Shown here: one piece after another, positions 1 to 10,133 of the stretch
Numbering within the stretch: position 1 is the first letter of the stretch
Layout of the letters: each line of letters begins with the position of its first letter
Assembly (NCBI GenBank): GCA_019636385.1
Contig: JAHBXT010000002.1
Coordinates: 1 to 64,000, forward strand
DNA length: 64,000 nucleotides
From: Pirellulaceae bacterium
GTDB taxonomy: Bacteria > Planctomycetota > Planctomycetia > Pirellulales > Pirellulaceae
Direction of reading: 5' to 3'
Notes under the pieces: model-generated
What the model saw: only the letters and a program-made list of their open reading frames with translations
Database searches by the model: none
Told to the model about the DNA's origin: nothing
Made by a program: the position numbers and the translations under genes

Positions 1-594
1 TGAAGGTACAACAGTCGCAGTTCAGCTTCGGTCCAGTGACCAATGCTGGCCGAATTGCGTTTGATACCTTGTTAGACGAACTGGCCCTGGAATTCTTTGA
101 CCGGCATTCCCAACTTTTTAGGAATTCCCTACCCGCCCGCCATTGTGCTGTGTCCCCAGAGAACCCCCAGAGAACCCCCACCCTGGAATTCTTTGACCGG
201 CATTCCCAACTTTTTAGGAATTCGCTACCCGCCCGCCATTGTGCTGTGTCCCCAGAGAACCCCCCACCCAGAGAACCCCCACACCATTGTGCTGTGTCCC
301 CAGAGAGAACCAGAGAATCCCCAGAGAATCCACCAGAGACTGGGCTGTCCGTGAAAGCGGGACCACCTCAGAGCGCTACATTGGATATTTCGAGATTTTT
401 CGGAATCAATGATGGCCATCGGTGCCCGGTTCCGCCTCCCGCTGCTAAGCCGGAGAACCTGCAACTGGATGGCAGAGAGAGGTGCACCAAAATTTGGTCG
501 AGAAAGTGGACTCAATATAGGCTTGCAACTTGAGGCGTTTCTCTTATGCTGCCGACTACCGTATGTGGCTTCTCATATAGCAGGGAATGGGACG
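1..594. other. Gene-free left edge with tandem repeats; no supported gene
   Basis: The first ~84 bases carry a frame open from the window edge that could be the end of a neighbouring gene, but nothing in it is recognisable. Bases 85-~350 are a tandem repeat (listed separately). From ~350 to 594 is low-information sequence leading into the uracil-DNA glycosylase gene. Several overlapping frames are open through the repeat on both strands, which is what repeated sequence free of stops produces. I do not call a protein here. Confidence 0.6.
85..350. repeat. 96-bp direct repeat (two copies) plus shorter third fragment
   Basis: A unit starting CCCTGGAATTCTTTGACCGG begins at 85 and again at 181, exactly 96 bases apart and almost identical (CCC/CGC difference after GGAATT). 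Each copy holds two GGAATTC words about 30 bases apart, then CATTGTGCTGTGTCCCC and a run of AGAGAACCCCC. The CATTGTGCTGTGTCCCC word recurs a third time near 284, 47 bases after the second, followed by degenerate AGAGAAYCC units to ~335. It is a tandem repeat with internal short-unit expansion, possibly REP-like, but no transposase lies beside it. Confidence 0.8.
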
Positions 595-1554
595 TTGTCG
601 GCAAGCGAAATCGACCTTCAATTGGCTCTTCGGCAAACGCTGGAGAATTTTGAACGCTGTGGCGTGCGTTGGGTGACGCGCGGGTCAGTAGAGGATTTGC
701 CGCAGGAATGGCTGGATGTGATCAGCGATCGTTGTGGCCAAGTAGATGTCGATTCAGTCAAAACTTCACAGAGTGTAGCTGGCACTGCTGCGGCTGATCG
801 GCCAGCCGTTTTCAGGCAGCCAGACAGAGGCTCAAGCGAAGATGCAGTCGGCGGCGTTACCAGCACTCACTTGGATATCGACTCCGTACCCGTGCAACAA
901 GCACCGATGCTGAGGGTGCATGGCATGATCGGCGATGCAGGTTCACGTGGTTGGACTCGCCCTGCCCTGCAAGTTGCGGCAAGGGTGGAGGTCTTCAAGG
1001 AGCTGGAGAATTCGATCCGCCAATGCCGACTGTGTACTGAAATTTGCAACTATCGTCATCAAACGGTATTTGGTGTTGGACCTCCCTCGCCCACCATCTG
1101 TTTCATGGGCGAAGCGCCGGGAGCTGATGAAGATCGTGTCGGCGAACCGTTCGTGGGCCGCGCTGGTCAACTGCTGACCAAAATAATCCAGGCCATGCAA
1201 TTGCGCCGCGAGGATGTCTTCATCCTCAATGCGCTCAAATGCCGCCCGCCGGGTAATCGAACACCGGCCGATCATGAGATTGACAACTGCCGTCCATTTG
1301 TCCAGTCACAATTGGAAGTGTTGCAACCGCAGTACATCGTTTGCCTAGGAGCAGTAGCGACCAAGTCACTATTAGGACTAAGTTCATCGGTCGGCAGTAT
1401 GCGTGGCAAGTTCTTTGCGTATCGCGGTGCCAAAGTGCTGGTGACTTACCATCCGTCGTATCTGCTAAGGAACGAGCAGGCCAAACGATTGGTGTGGGAA
1501 GACATGCAATTGCTCATGCACGAGCTGGGCATTGCCGTGCCAGGAAAAGGTTAG
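595..1554 (+). CDS. Uracil-DNA glycosylase, family 4 (Fe-S type)
   Basis: Removes uracil from DNA as the first step of base-excision repair. The C-terminal ~190 residues carry the family-4 signature: Fe-S cysteines C144/C147 (CRLC), C226 (NALKCRPPG) and C242, the uracil-binding loop GEAPGADED at ~172, and the catalytic-loop motif HPSYLLR at H306 (numbers from the TTG start). The N-terminal part holds a short conserved segment ([19 protein letters not shown]) and then ~100 residues of variable linker. The start is uncertain. The frame is open back to ATG 409 and 469, but that extension looks non-coding, and TTG 595 follows an AGGGAA ribosome-binding site and sits just before the first family-like residues. 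The next gene is convergent and overlaps the stop by four bases. Confidence 0.88.
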   Translation: MSASEIDLQLALRQTLENFERCGVRWVTRGSVEDLPQEWLDVISDRCGQVDVDSVKTSQSVAGTAAADRPAVFRQPDRGSSEDAVGGVTSTHLDIDSVPVQQAPMLRVHGMIGDAGSRGWTRPALQVAARVEVFKELENSIRQCRLCTEICNYRHQTVFGVGPPSPTICFMGEAPGADEDRVGEPFVGRAGQLLTKIIQAMQLRREDVFILNALKCRPPGNRTPADHEIDNCRPFVQSQLEVLQPQYIVCLGAVATKSLLGLSSSVGSMRGKFFAYRGAKVLVTYHPSYLLRNEQAKRLVWEDMQLLMHELGIAVPGKG

Positions 1555-2888
1555 CTCACCAGTCGCTGTAACTCGTCAATCACGCGCTGAATTTCTTCAG
1601 TCGTCGTCGTGTGTACGATGCCCAGCCGTACCATGCCGTCACGTGCCTGTCCAAGCGCGGCGCAGATATCCACTGCGTAATAGTCGCCATGCCAGCAGTA
1701 GATGCCTCGACTATCCAAATAGCTGGCCACTTGCTGCGACGTCAGGCCCTCGACAGTAAACACGACCGTGGGCACACGCTCGGCGAAACGCTGTGGATCG
1801 GTGATGCCATACACGGTAACTTTGGGCAGGCCCAGCAGACCGTCGATCAGTTGAGTCGCTAGGCCCGTCTCGTACTCTTGAATCGCTGTCAGCGCTATTT
1901 GAAGCGCTTGCCGACGGTTGGGCGTGGGAGAGGCTGGTGACATGTCGAGTGGATTGTCGTTTGGCAATTCTTCCACCGTCTGGTGACGGTAGCTATCTTG
2001 GCTGGCCGAGGACAATTGATATCCGATGTTGGCCAGGTAGTCGATGGCGGCGCGGACACCCGCGATGGCTGCAAAGTTGGGAGTGCCGGTCATCCATTTG
2101 CCAGGCAGACTGTTTGGTGAGGGCCGTAGTTTGTAAGCGGCAAGTTCTTCCAATCGTTGGCGACGCCCCCACAACAGTCCGACGTGTGGACCAAAGAACT
2201 TGTATGCCGAGCAGATGCAGTAGTCGACGCCCCACTGGGCGACATCGATTAAGCGATGTGGAGCCCAATGTACAGCGTCCAAATACACTTCTGCTCCGGC
2301 GCGATGCGCCAGTTCGGTTAACTGCTGAACGCGGGTCGTACTGCCTACGCTGTTGGACGCAGCGGTCAGGGCTACCAGTCGCGTTTGATCGGTTACCTTG
2401 CGCTGAAAGTCCTGCTCGTCTAAGGTAGCATCCGCGACGTTGACGCTGATCGTATCAACTTCGACACCCACATCGCGAGCCGCCAGCTTCCATGAAGTGA
2501 CATTCGCGTCGTGGTCCAATTGAGTGACCACGATGCGCTGACCGGGCTTCCAGGTGCGTGCCAGCGCCCGGGAGAAGGCCAGAGTCATCGTCGTCATGTT
2601 GGCACCAAAAATACACTCGCCGGCGTCCGTACAGCCAAACCAATCCGCAGCAGCTTGATGAGCCTCGGCGGTCAATGCGGCGGTCTGGCGACTGGTGCCA
2701 AAGGCTCCGCCGGTGTTGGCGTTATGCCAGCGGTAATAGTCCGTTACAGCGTTGATGACCGACTGTGGGACTTGGCTTCCGGCCGGCGCGTCAAGATAGG
2801 CGATGGAACGATTCGAATCGGGGGCGACTCGCGACAAGGATGGAAACTGTTGGCGGAGTTGCGGGACGATGCTGGCAAATGAAGTCAT
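1551..2888 (-). CDS. Cysteine desulfurase-like PLP enzyme (class-V aminotransferase family)
   Basis: 445-residue fold-type I PLP enzyme of the group annotated as cysteine desulfurase-like proteins. Visible features are the substrate-end motif YLDAPAGSQVP, the cofactor Asp-x-x-His (LDAVHWAPH, D204/H207) and the Schiff-base lysine K230 in SAYKFFGPHVG. The C-terminal domain carries GIYCWHGDYYAV. The start at 2888 (MTSFASIVPQL) is preferred; the frame extends 32 codons upstream without family-like sequence. No SufBCDE or IscU scaffold gene is adjacent, so a role in Fe-S assembly is not supported by context. It could equally be a selenocysteine lyase or isopenicillin-epimerase-like enzyme. Confidence 0.85.
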   Translation of the reverse strand: MTSFASIVPQLRQQFPSLSRVAPDSNRSIAYLDAPAGSQVPQSVINAVTDYYRWHNANTGGAFGTSRQTAALTAEAHQAAADWFGCTDAGECIFGANMTTMTLAFSRALARTWKPGQRIVVTQLDHDANVTSWKLAARDVGVEVDTISVNVADATLDEQDFQRKVTDQTRLVALTAASNSVGSTTRVQQLTELAHRAGAEVYLDAVHWAPHRLIDVAQWGVDYCICSAYKFFGPHVGLLWGRRQRLEELAAYKLRPSPNSLPGKWMTGTPNFAAIAGVRAAIDYLANIGYQLSSASQDSYRHQTVEELPNDNPLDMSPASPTPNRRQALQIALTAIQEYETGLATQLIDGLLGLPKVTVYGITDPQRFAERVPTVVFTVEGLTSQQVASYLDSRGIYCWHGDYYAVDICAALGQARDGMVRLGIVHTTTTEEIQRVIDELQRLVS

Positions 2889-3192
2889 ATTCGAGTAACC
2901 AAACTGATTGGCAATAAAGGGATTGTTGAGCGAGACGATGTTTCCTAATTGCCATAAAAACCGCATTGGCTGGCGCTGTGGCAAAGGCGGTCTACTACCC
3001 CACGACGATGCCTGCCGGGATAAGTGTTAGTGTGCCTGACAAGCGGAATGCTGGCAATTGGCTAGTAGAAAATACCTCGGCTTGAGTGATCGAGAATCCA
3101 TCTTTCGCCACAGTCGCAGATTTCAGAGAATCCGGGCTGTCAACGAGTTAAACGTTCGAAAGTGTATCAGTCTGCAAATTGGAGTACATGGG
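2889..3192. other. Intergenic region between divergent genes; nothing recognised
   Basis: About 300 bases separate the PLP enzyme (minus strand) from the M48 peptidase (plus strand) and must contain both promoters. I see no hairpin terminator, repeat or RNA gene. The peptidase frame is open back to 3058, so part of this stretch would be coding if the longer start were used. Confidence 0.4.
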
Positions 3193-4008
3193 GTGATAGA
3201 TCGTCGAACTTGGTTGACTGTTACCGGGGCTTGGACGGTGGGCGGTTGTTGCGGATGTCGGTCTGCACCCATCACCGGTCGCAAGCAGATGATCATGTTC
3301 CCAGAGCAAACCGAAATCGCTATGGGGCAGCAGGCGTTTGCTGAGGTGATGCAGCAGAGCCAGGAGTTATCTACCAGTCTGAGCAGCCAACTGGTACACG
3401 AGGTTGGTCATCGCGTCGCCGCAGCCAGTGGACGCACCGATTATGAATGGGAGGTGCGATTGATCCGAGGCGATGAGCAAAATGCCTATTGTCTACCCGG
3501 TGGCAAGATTGTGGTCTATGAAGGCATACTGCCGGTCTGTCAAAATGAAGCCGGCCTGGCGGTGGTGATGAGCCATGAAGTGGCCCACGTGCTGGCGCGT
3601 CACGGCGGAGAGCGGATGAGTCAGCAGGCCGCCGTCAATGGTGCACAACAGGTACTGGGCGTACTGACGCAGAATCGCGAGCAGGTATCGCGAGAACTGT
3701 GGATGCGTGCTTACGGCGTAGCGACCAACTACGGCGTGCTGCTGCCCTACAGTCGCAAGCACGAGACGGAAGCCGATCACATCGGACTGATGTTGATGTC
3801 GCAAGCGGGATACGATCCCAGCGAAGCTCCCAGATTCTGGCAACGCTTTGGCAGTGCAAGCCAGGGAGCTGTCAAACCGCCCGAGTTCATGTCTACGCAT
3901 CCGGCGGATCATCGCCGGGCGTCAGAGCTAGAAAAGCTATTACCTGAAGCACTTACCATCTACCGACAAGCCGTCAATCCAATCGGCGTTGGACGCACGA
4001 TCGTCTAG
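3193..4008 (+). CDS. M48 family zinc metallopeptidase, probable lipoprotein
   Basis: Zinc metalloprotease of the M48 (BepA/LoiP/Oma1-like) family, likely acting on envelope proteins. The zinc motif is HEVAH (H128, E129, H132 counted from GTG 3193), with the third ligand E193 in ETEAD. The preceding NAYCLPGGKIVVYEGIL is the usual M48 substrate-cleft strand. The GTG start at 3193 has GGAG 8 bases upstream and gives an N-terminus with a short hydrophobic stretch ending VGGCCGC, which looks like a lipobox; the longer start at 3058 would bury this signal. About 270 residues is normal for periplasmic M48 lipoproteins. It appears monocistronic. Confidence 0.85.
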   Translation: MIDRRTWLTVTGAWTVGGCCGCRSAPITGRKQMIMFPEQTEIAMGQQAFAEVMQQSQELSTSLSSQLVHEVGHRVAAASGRTDYEWEVRLIRGDEQNAYCLPGGKIVVYEGILPVCQNEAGLAVVMSHEVAHVLARHGGERMSQQAAVNGAQQVLGVLTQNREQVSRELWMRAYGVATNYGVLLPYSRKHETEADHIGLMLMSQAGYDPSEAPRFWQRFGSASQGAVKPPEFMSTHPADHRRASELEKLLPEALTIYRQAVNPIGVGRTIV

Positions 4009-4088
4009 CCAGCCGCTGCATAGCAGCACGGAATTTTGGCAATCTTCCGACCTCGCCATCCCTACTGACTTGAGTGCCAGTACCCAGT

Positions 4089-5459
<1,371 letters not shown>

Positions 5460-5584
5460 TTATTTTTGATTCGACTCGCCCAAAGCCGCTTCGGCTGGTA
5501 AGCTGGTATACGTCGTGAAGTGAAGGCAATTTGTGATTCGTGAAGTATAGATCGTTTCCAACTACTGCGATTTGAGCGAGGCCG

Positions 5585-6211
5585 ATGTTTTCGGGATTGG
5601 TTGAGACGAGAACAACCGTGAGTGCCATCCAGGCCGAGCCGGGTGGGATGCGGCTGACGTTGGCGCTTTCAAGTCAGTTTGACGATGTGCGTGTAGGAGA
5701 CAGCATCTGCATTCAAGGCTGCTGCCTGACAGTAGTTGATATTGAGGATCGCAGCATGAGCTTTCAGGCCGGCATGGAAACACTGTCGCGAACCACCTTA
5801 GGCCGATTACAATTGGGCCAGCAAGTCAATTGCGAACGGTCGCTGCGGCTGCATGATCGGTTGGGGGGGCACTTCGTTACTGGACACATCGACGGCCTGG
5901 GTACAGTCACCGAACGCCGCGATCTGGCCGAATGGTCTGACATCTTCTTTAGGGCAGCTCCCGAGCTGCTGGTGCAGATGGCGTCTAAGGGCTCAATAGC
6001 CATTGATGGAGTTAGCCTGACGTTGGTGAGCGTTACCGACTGCGAGTTTTCGGTGGCCCTCATTCCGCATACGCTCAGCGCCACGACGCTTGGACAGCTT
6101 CGGTTGGGGGATTCGGTCAACCTGGAGACAGATATTCTGGCTAAGTATGTCCAGCGACAATTGTCGCTAGACAGTCGCCAGTCGCCAGCAAATTCCAACC
6201 GCTACCTGTAA
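5585..6211 (+). CDS. ribE: Riboflavin synthase, alpha subunit
   Basis: Dismutates two 6,7-dimethyl-8-ribityllumazine molecules to riboflavin. The 208-residue protein shows the expected internal duplication of two lumazine-binding barrels: the first opens MFSGLVETRT and contains the conserved SICIQGCCLTVVD, and the second begins GGHFVTGHIDGLGTV and has SIAIDGVSLTLVSV. No other riboflavin gene is adjacent. It is the first gene of a run with rsmA (42-base gap) and the kinase. The symbol ribC is used for the same enzyme in some species. Confidence 0.96.
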   Translation: MFSGLVETRTTVSAIQAEPGGMRLTLALSSQFDDVRVGDSICIQGCCLTVVDIEDRSMSFQAGMETLSRTTLGRLQLGQQVNCERSLRLHDRLGGHFVTGHIDGLGTVTERRDLAEWSDIFFRAAPELLVQMASKGSIAIDGVSLTLVSVTDCEFSVALIPHTLSATTLGQLRLGDSVNLETDILAKYVQRQLSLDSRQSPANSNRYL

Positions 6212-6253
6212 CGCTCGGCAATCGTCCTACCACCGTTTTTAATAAGCAGATCT

Positions 6254-7159
6254 ATGGTTCAGCGTCAAACGCTCAGTTACCTGCAGCAGAATTTTCAGCG
6301 CGCCAAGATGCGACCGCAAACGCGCTATGGTCAGAACTTTCTGATCGACTTGAACTTGGTGCGCTTGATTGCGGATTCGGCAGAGCTAACCAAACGCGAT
6401 GTCGTGCTTGAGGTCGGCACGGGCATGGGATCGCTGACAACCATCATGGCTGCTCAGGCCGGGCATGTGGTCAGCGTCGAAATAGATCACCACCTTGCTC
6501 TGTTAGCCCGCAGTGAATTGGAAGAGCTGGAAAATGTGACCTTGCTGGAGCAAGATGCTCTAAAAAGCAAGAACCAATTGCATCCCCAGGTCATCCAGGA
6601 AATTCGGCAGCAGGTTAGCCAGATCCCTGGTGGAAGATTGAAGTTAGTTGCAAATTTGCCGTATAACGTGGCGACGCCGATCTTGTCGAACTTGTTGAGC
6701 ATCGAGCCGTGGCCGGCGCGGATGGTGGCCACCATTCAGCGCGAGTTGGCCGAGCGAATTTGCGCAACACCCCGCACCAAGGATTATAGCGCTCTGAGTG
6801 TCTGGATGCAGGCGCAGTGTCGCACCAGCATCGTGCGCATTATGCCTCCGACGGTATTTTGGCCACAACCGAAGGTCGAATCGGCCATCGTCGACATTCA
6901 GCCGCAAAAAGTCCTGCGCGACCGGCTGGCCCATCGCGAGCACTTCCATGATCTAGTGCGCAAGATTTTCCAGCACCGCCGCAAGTTTCTGAGGTCAGCG
7001 TTGACGGTGGCCGTCCGGGATCGGCTTGACAAGCAGCAGGTCGACGAGATTATGTCAGAAATGGGTCTGGACGCGACGGTCCGAGCCGAACAGTTGACCC
7101 CTCAGCAGTTGATCGAGCTGAGTGACAGTGTATGGAAAAGCCAGACAGATTGCTCATGA
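6254..7159 (+). CDS. rsmA: 16S rRNA (adenine(1518)-N6/adenine(1519)-N6)-dimethyltransferase RsmA
   Basis: Dimethylates two adjacent adenines in helix 45 of 16S rRNA during small-subunit maturation. The 301-residue protein contains the family opening RYGQNFLIDLNL, the SAM-binding motif VLEVGTGMGSLTTIMA, the acidic ribose ligand VSVEID and the catalytic NLPYNVATPIL (the NLPY motif). The C-terminal helical domain contains FQHRRKFLRSAL. Its stop overlaps the ATG of the downstream kinase by four bases, so the two are probably co-translated. Confidence 0.97.
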   Translation: MVQRQTLSYLQQNFQRAKMRPQTRYGQNFLIDLNLVRLIADSAELTKRDVVLEVGTGMGSLTTIMAAQAGHVVSVEIDHHLALLARSELEELENVTLLEQDALKSKNQLHPQVIQEIRQQVSQIPGGRLKLVANLPYNVATPILSNLLSIEPWPARMVATIQRELAERICATPRTKDYSALSVWMQAQCRTSIVRIMPPTVFWPQPKVESAIVDIQPQKVLRDRLAHREHFHDLVRKIFQHRRKFLRSALTVAVRDRLDKQQVDEIMSEMGLDATVRAEQLTPQQLIELSDSVWKSQTDCS

Positions 7160-8850
7160 CTCAGCTGGATTCTAATCTGCGACCGCTGTTGGCGTCCGGT
7201 AGCGTCGTGGGCGGGTACTGTATTGAGCGGCCGCTGGGCAGTGGAGGAATGGCTGATGTTTATTATGCCGTCGATCAACGTCTTGAACGTCCCGTTGCAC
7301 TGAAGATCCTTCGGCCTGCCTTGGCCGAGGATGAGACCTATCAGCAGCGCTTTGAGCAGGAGGCCAAGGCGGCGGCGGCTCTGATACATCCGAACATCGT
7401 GCAGATCTATGGGGTCGGTCAAGACGGCTCGATCCGTTATATGGCTCAGGAGTTCGTCCCTGGCGTTAATCTGCGAGACTATCTGCGCGGCCAGCTTGTT
7501 TGCCCTGATGGTCAAGCTCTTGGCAAATTAGGCAGCAGTAGCGATATCGGCAGAATCTCTTCTCGTGTCGGTGACGAACTGTCACAGGAGGAGGCCATGT
7601 TGGCAGCGGCTATTGGCAAAGATCGACAGTTGCCAATTCGCGAGGCGCTGAGCATTCTGCTGCAGACGCTGGCCGCTCTCACCAAATCGGCACAGGTTGG
7701 TATTGTTCATCGAGACATCAAACCCGAAAACATTATGCTGACCAGTGACGGCGACGTCAAAGTTGCCGACTACGGGTTGGCGCACATCCAGTTGGGGGAA
7801 ACCGCATCGCTGACGAATCCCGGAGTGGCGCTTGGCACGCCGATCTACATGAGTCCAGAGCAGGTGCAGGGACAATCGGTGGACATTCGAAGCGATTTGT
7901 ATTCGCTGGGTGTCACGCTGTTTCATATGTTAATGGGCAGGCCACCGTATCGCGGTGACACACCGTTGGCGCTGGCCATGCAGCATGTGCAGGCTGCGCT
8001 GCCGGACATTAAAGGTTTGCGCCCCGATTTGCCACAGTCTTTGGTCGGCTTGCTGAAGAAGCTACTAGCCAAGTCGCCTGAGGAACGTTTTTCCAGTCCT
8101 GCAGAAGTGCTCAGCTATTTGCAGCAGCATCGCGATCATGATTTATCAGATCACTGGCCTGATCGCACGATGCCACTGTACCACGCCGCGATGCAGCGGC
8201 CACCAGCCAGCGATGCAACCCGGAAATTGCAAGAACTGCTCAACAAACCACCGCATCGAAGGCTGCGCCGTGCGCTTCTTGGTGTGGCTGTGGGGGTGCC
8301 GTTGGCGTTGGCGCTGTGGTTGGGAGCGCGCGGCCTTGGGGCGACCGTTTGGGGATGGAATTGGCCTGGGCCAGATGCTTTATTTGCGGCTGACCAACTG
8401 ATTTACGAAGGAATTCCTCGGCAAAGCGAGGTTGCGAAACAATACTTGTGGGCGATGCTGGATCGCTCCAGTAGCCGAATTGCAAAATGGGAAGCCGTCG
8501 AAGTCTACTTTCCGCGCTCTGCTGCCCCGCTCAATCGACTGTATGTGGGGCTCGCTCAGTTGCAGTTGGCCCGCCAGTTTCAAGAGGCCGGCGACTTGCA
8601 GTTGGCCAGCCGGCGGTTGAAAAGTCTAGTTGACGATGCCCACATGCAAGCGCTGGTGCAGGCCTATGCCTGGCTGCAATTAGCCACCATTGAACGCGAA
8701 AATGGCGACAAGGCCCAGATGGAAGCTAATGTACGAAAGGCTTTGCGATTGCGGGGCGAGTTGAGCAAGAAAGATGTTCAACAATTAGATGCCGCAGTCC
8801 GCTCGATGCCCAGCGATATCGAGCTGTATTGGTCGCCGAGTGAAAAATAG
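7156..8850 (+). CDS. Membrane-anchored serine/threonine protein kinase (PknB-like)
   Basis: Eukaryotic-type Ser/Thr kinase. It has the glycine loop GSGGMADVYYA (from ~28), catalytic Lys50 (VALKIL), Glu69, the catalytic loop HRDIKPEN (D187), ADYGLA in place of the usual DFG (D205), and GTPIYMSPEQ. A ~55-residue insertion (about 105-160) lies between the hinge and the helix before the catalytic loop. A single transmembrane helix near residues 375-395 is followed by a ~170-residue, helical, possibly TPR-like C-terminal domain with no PASTA or known sensor repeats. ATG 7156 makes an ATGA overlap with rsmA; ATG 7132 is also in frame. No substrate can be inferred from the neighbours. Confidence 0.9.
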   Translation: MTQLDSNLRPLLASGSVVGGYCIERPLGSGGMADVYYAVDQRLERPVALKILRPALAEDETYQQRFEQEAKAAAALIHPNIVQIYGVGQDGSIRYMAQEFVPGVNLRDYLRGQLVCPDGQALGKLGSSSDIGRISSRVGDELSQEEAMLAAAIGKDRQLPIREALSILLQTLAALTKSAQVGIVHRDIKPENIMLTSDGDVKVADYGLAHIQLGETASLTNPGVALGTPIYMSPEQVQGQSVDIRSDLYSLGVTLFHMLMGRPPYRGDTPLALAMQHVQAALPDIKGLRPDLPQSLVGLLKKLLAKSPEERFSSPAEVLSYLQQHRDHDLSDHWPDRTMPLYHAAMQRPPASDATRKLQELLNKPPHRRLRRALLGVAVGVPLALALWLGARGLGATVWGWNWPGPDALFAADQLIYEGIPRQSEVAKQYLWAMLDRSSSRIAKWEAVEVYFPRSAAPLNRLYVGLAQLQLARQFQEAGDLQLASRRLKSLVDDAHMQALVQAYAWLQLATIERENGDKAQMEANVRKALRLRGELSKKDVQQLDAAVRSMPSDIELYWSPSEK

Positions 8851-8851
8851 A

Positions 8852-8875
8852 GGTAGCCACCGTCGCGCAGACGGT
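8852..8875 (+). repeat. Dispersed intergenic repeat, copy A
   Basis: GGTAGCCACCGTCGCGCAGACGGT lies two bases after the kinase stop codon. It is a diverged copy of the sequence at 11182. Its two ends are partly complementary (ACCGTC...GACGGT), so it can form a short hairpin and may serve as part of a transcript end here. Confidence 0.55.
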
Positions 8876-8946
8876 AGGTCTGTTCAGGCGTAGCCACGCA
8901 CGGTCCCTGCTGGTGTCCCAGTCTGCAATTCACATGACCGGTTGCG

Positions 8947-9876
8947 TTAAAACTTGTATAGCAGCATGGCCGAATAGTTCAAATCGCCAGGCTTCGCAGT
9001 TCCGCCGGGCGTGCTATCGTACCGATGCAATGCGCCCAGCTTGAGCGACAGGTTTCTCTCTTCGCTCAACAGGTGTTCCCAGGCCAAGTCGGTAATCGTG
9101 CGATAGTCCGAGAAATCTTCCCAAGTTGGAAAGTAGTCGAACTTAGCCACCAACTTATTACGCGGATTTACTTGGTGTTCGTAGGTCGCGCCAAACAGCG
9201 CCTCCGGCTTCCAGCGATCATCCGTGCCACCAAATTCTCTGGATGCACCAGCACCGAAACGCGTCGAGATAAGTAAGCCGTCGCCGTCGATCCATTTATA
9301 TCCCAGACCGCTGTTGATAAAGTATCGCAGGTTGAAGGCACGCAGTTCGTCGTACTCCAAACCTTGCTTGATGAAAGTGTTCCACTTGCTTTGACCCAAA
9401 TCGCGCTCCAGGTCGCCATAGAGCAAGACGTTGTTTTGCGAAATGAGCCCAGCGTTATGCGTGCGGTTCTGCAGCAATCTCAGATCAAACATATTCTGTT
9501 CGGTTTTCCGCTTGAATCTTGCACCGCTTTGAACGGTCAGCGATTCGGTGTTGCCCGTGGCTCCATTGAGTCCCAGTTCGGCGCTGTTTTCCCATCCATC
9601 AAGCGGGAACCAGGTCCAAGGCAAATACCAAATCGGTCCGGCCGTTTGAGCGGCTGGAATGGTTGGCGCGTCAAATACAGACGGCGGCATATCGCCCAAT
9701 GGCGGAGGTGGCTGTGTCAAACCGTTCTCAGATAACTGGGGAGTCTGTGGAATTGCAGGACCGCCAGCACTGCGCGATGAATTGTCGTTCAGCCAAGCCT
9801 GTGCGTGCCCAACGGAAAGATTGGTCGGCCAGATTGCAATGGTCAACGCAAGGGCGGGCCAGGCGAACGGCTTCAT
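8947..9876 (-). CDS. DUF481 family outer-membrane protein
   Basis: 309-residue exported protein of the DUF481 (YdiY-like) family. An N-terminal signal peptide (MKPFAWPALALTIAIW... GHAQA) is followed by a Pro-rich linker to ~85, then alternating beta-strand sequence starting NSAELGLNGATGNTESL and ending in a terminal Phe (LYKF), as expected for an outer-membrane barrel. ATG 9876 is chosen because CGGAG lies 7 bases upstream. The same frame is open to ATG 10092, which also begins with a hydrophobic segment but has no ribosome-binding site. Function in the family is poorly defined; salt induction is reported for some members. Confidence 0.85.
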   Translation of the reverse strand: MKPFAWPALALTIAIWPTNLSVGHAQAWLNDNSSRSAGGPAIPQTPQLSENGLTQPPPPLGDMPPSVFDAPTIPAAQTAGPIWYLPWTWFPLDGWENSAELGLNGATGNTESLTVQSGARFKRKTEQNMFDLRLLQNRTHNAGLISQNNVLLYGDLERDLGQSKWNTFIKQGLEYDELRAFNLRYFINSGLGYKWIDGDGLLISTRFGAGASREFGGTDDRWKPEALFGATYEHQVNPRNKLVAKFDYFPTWEDFSDYRTITDLAWEHLLSEERNLSLKLGALHRYDSTPGGTAKPGDLNYSAMLLYKF

Positions 9877-10133
9877 CTGATAACTCCGGCAAAGTTCAAA
9901 AACACAGTACGGCTCATAACGCATTGAAGTCAATGAAATCAAGACAAAATAGCGAATATCAGCTGCATCGGCGGCAAGTTTCCAGCAATTGGCATTAGAT
10001 CGGCGGGAGTGTGCAGCTCCGCTGAATACCAGCAATAGAGTTAAGGCGATAACTACGCTCGCCCGAGTGAGTGTGCAGGTGACATGTAGCACACCGCATT
10101 CTGGCCAATGCTGCTGACTGAAAAAAAGAGTGG

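Noticed and set aside
85..350. CRISPR array
   Set aside because: Only two full 96-base units with no spacers between them; the third copy is partial and offset by 47 bases. There are no cas genes.
36..533. 165-residue protein reading through the repeats
   Set aside because: The product only mirrors the DNA repeats (repeated LEFFDRHSQLFRNS), and other frames are open too; no ribosome-binding site or family.
9877..10092. Longer DUF481 protein starting with a different signal peptide at 10092
   Set aside because: The frame is open and starts with a hydrophobic segment, but ATG 9876 has a well-placed CGGAG and its own complete signal peptide.
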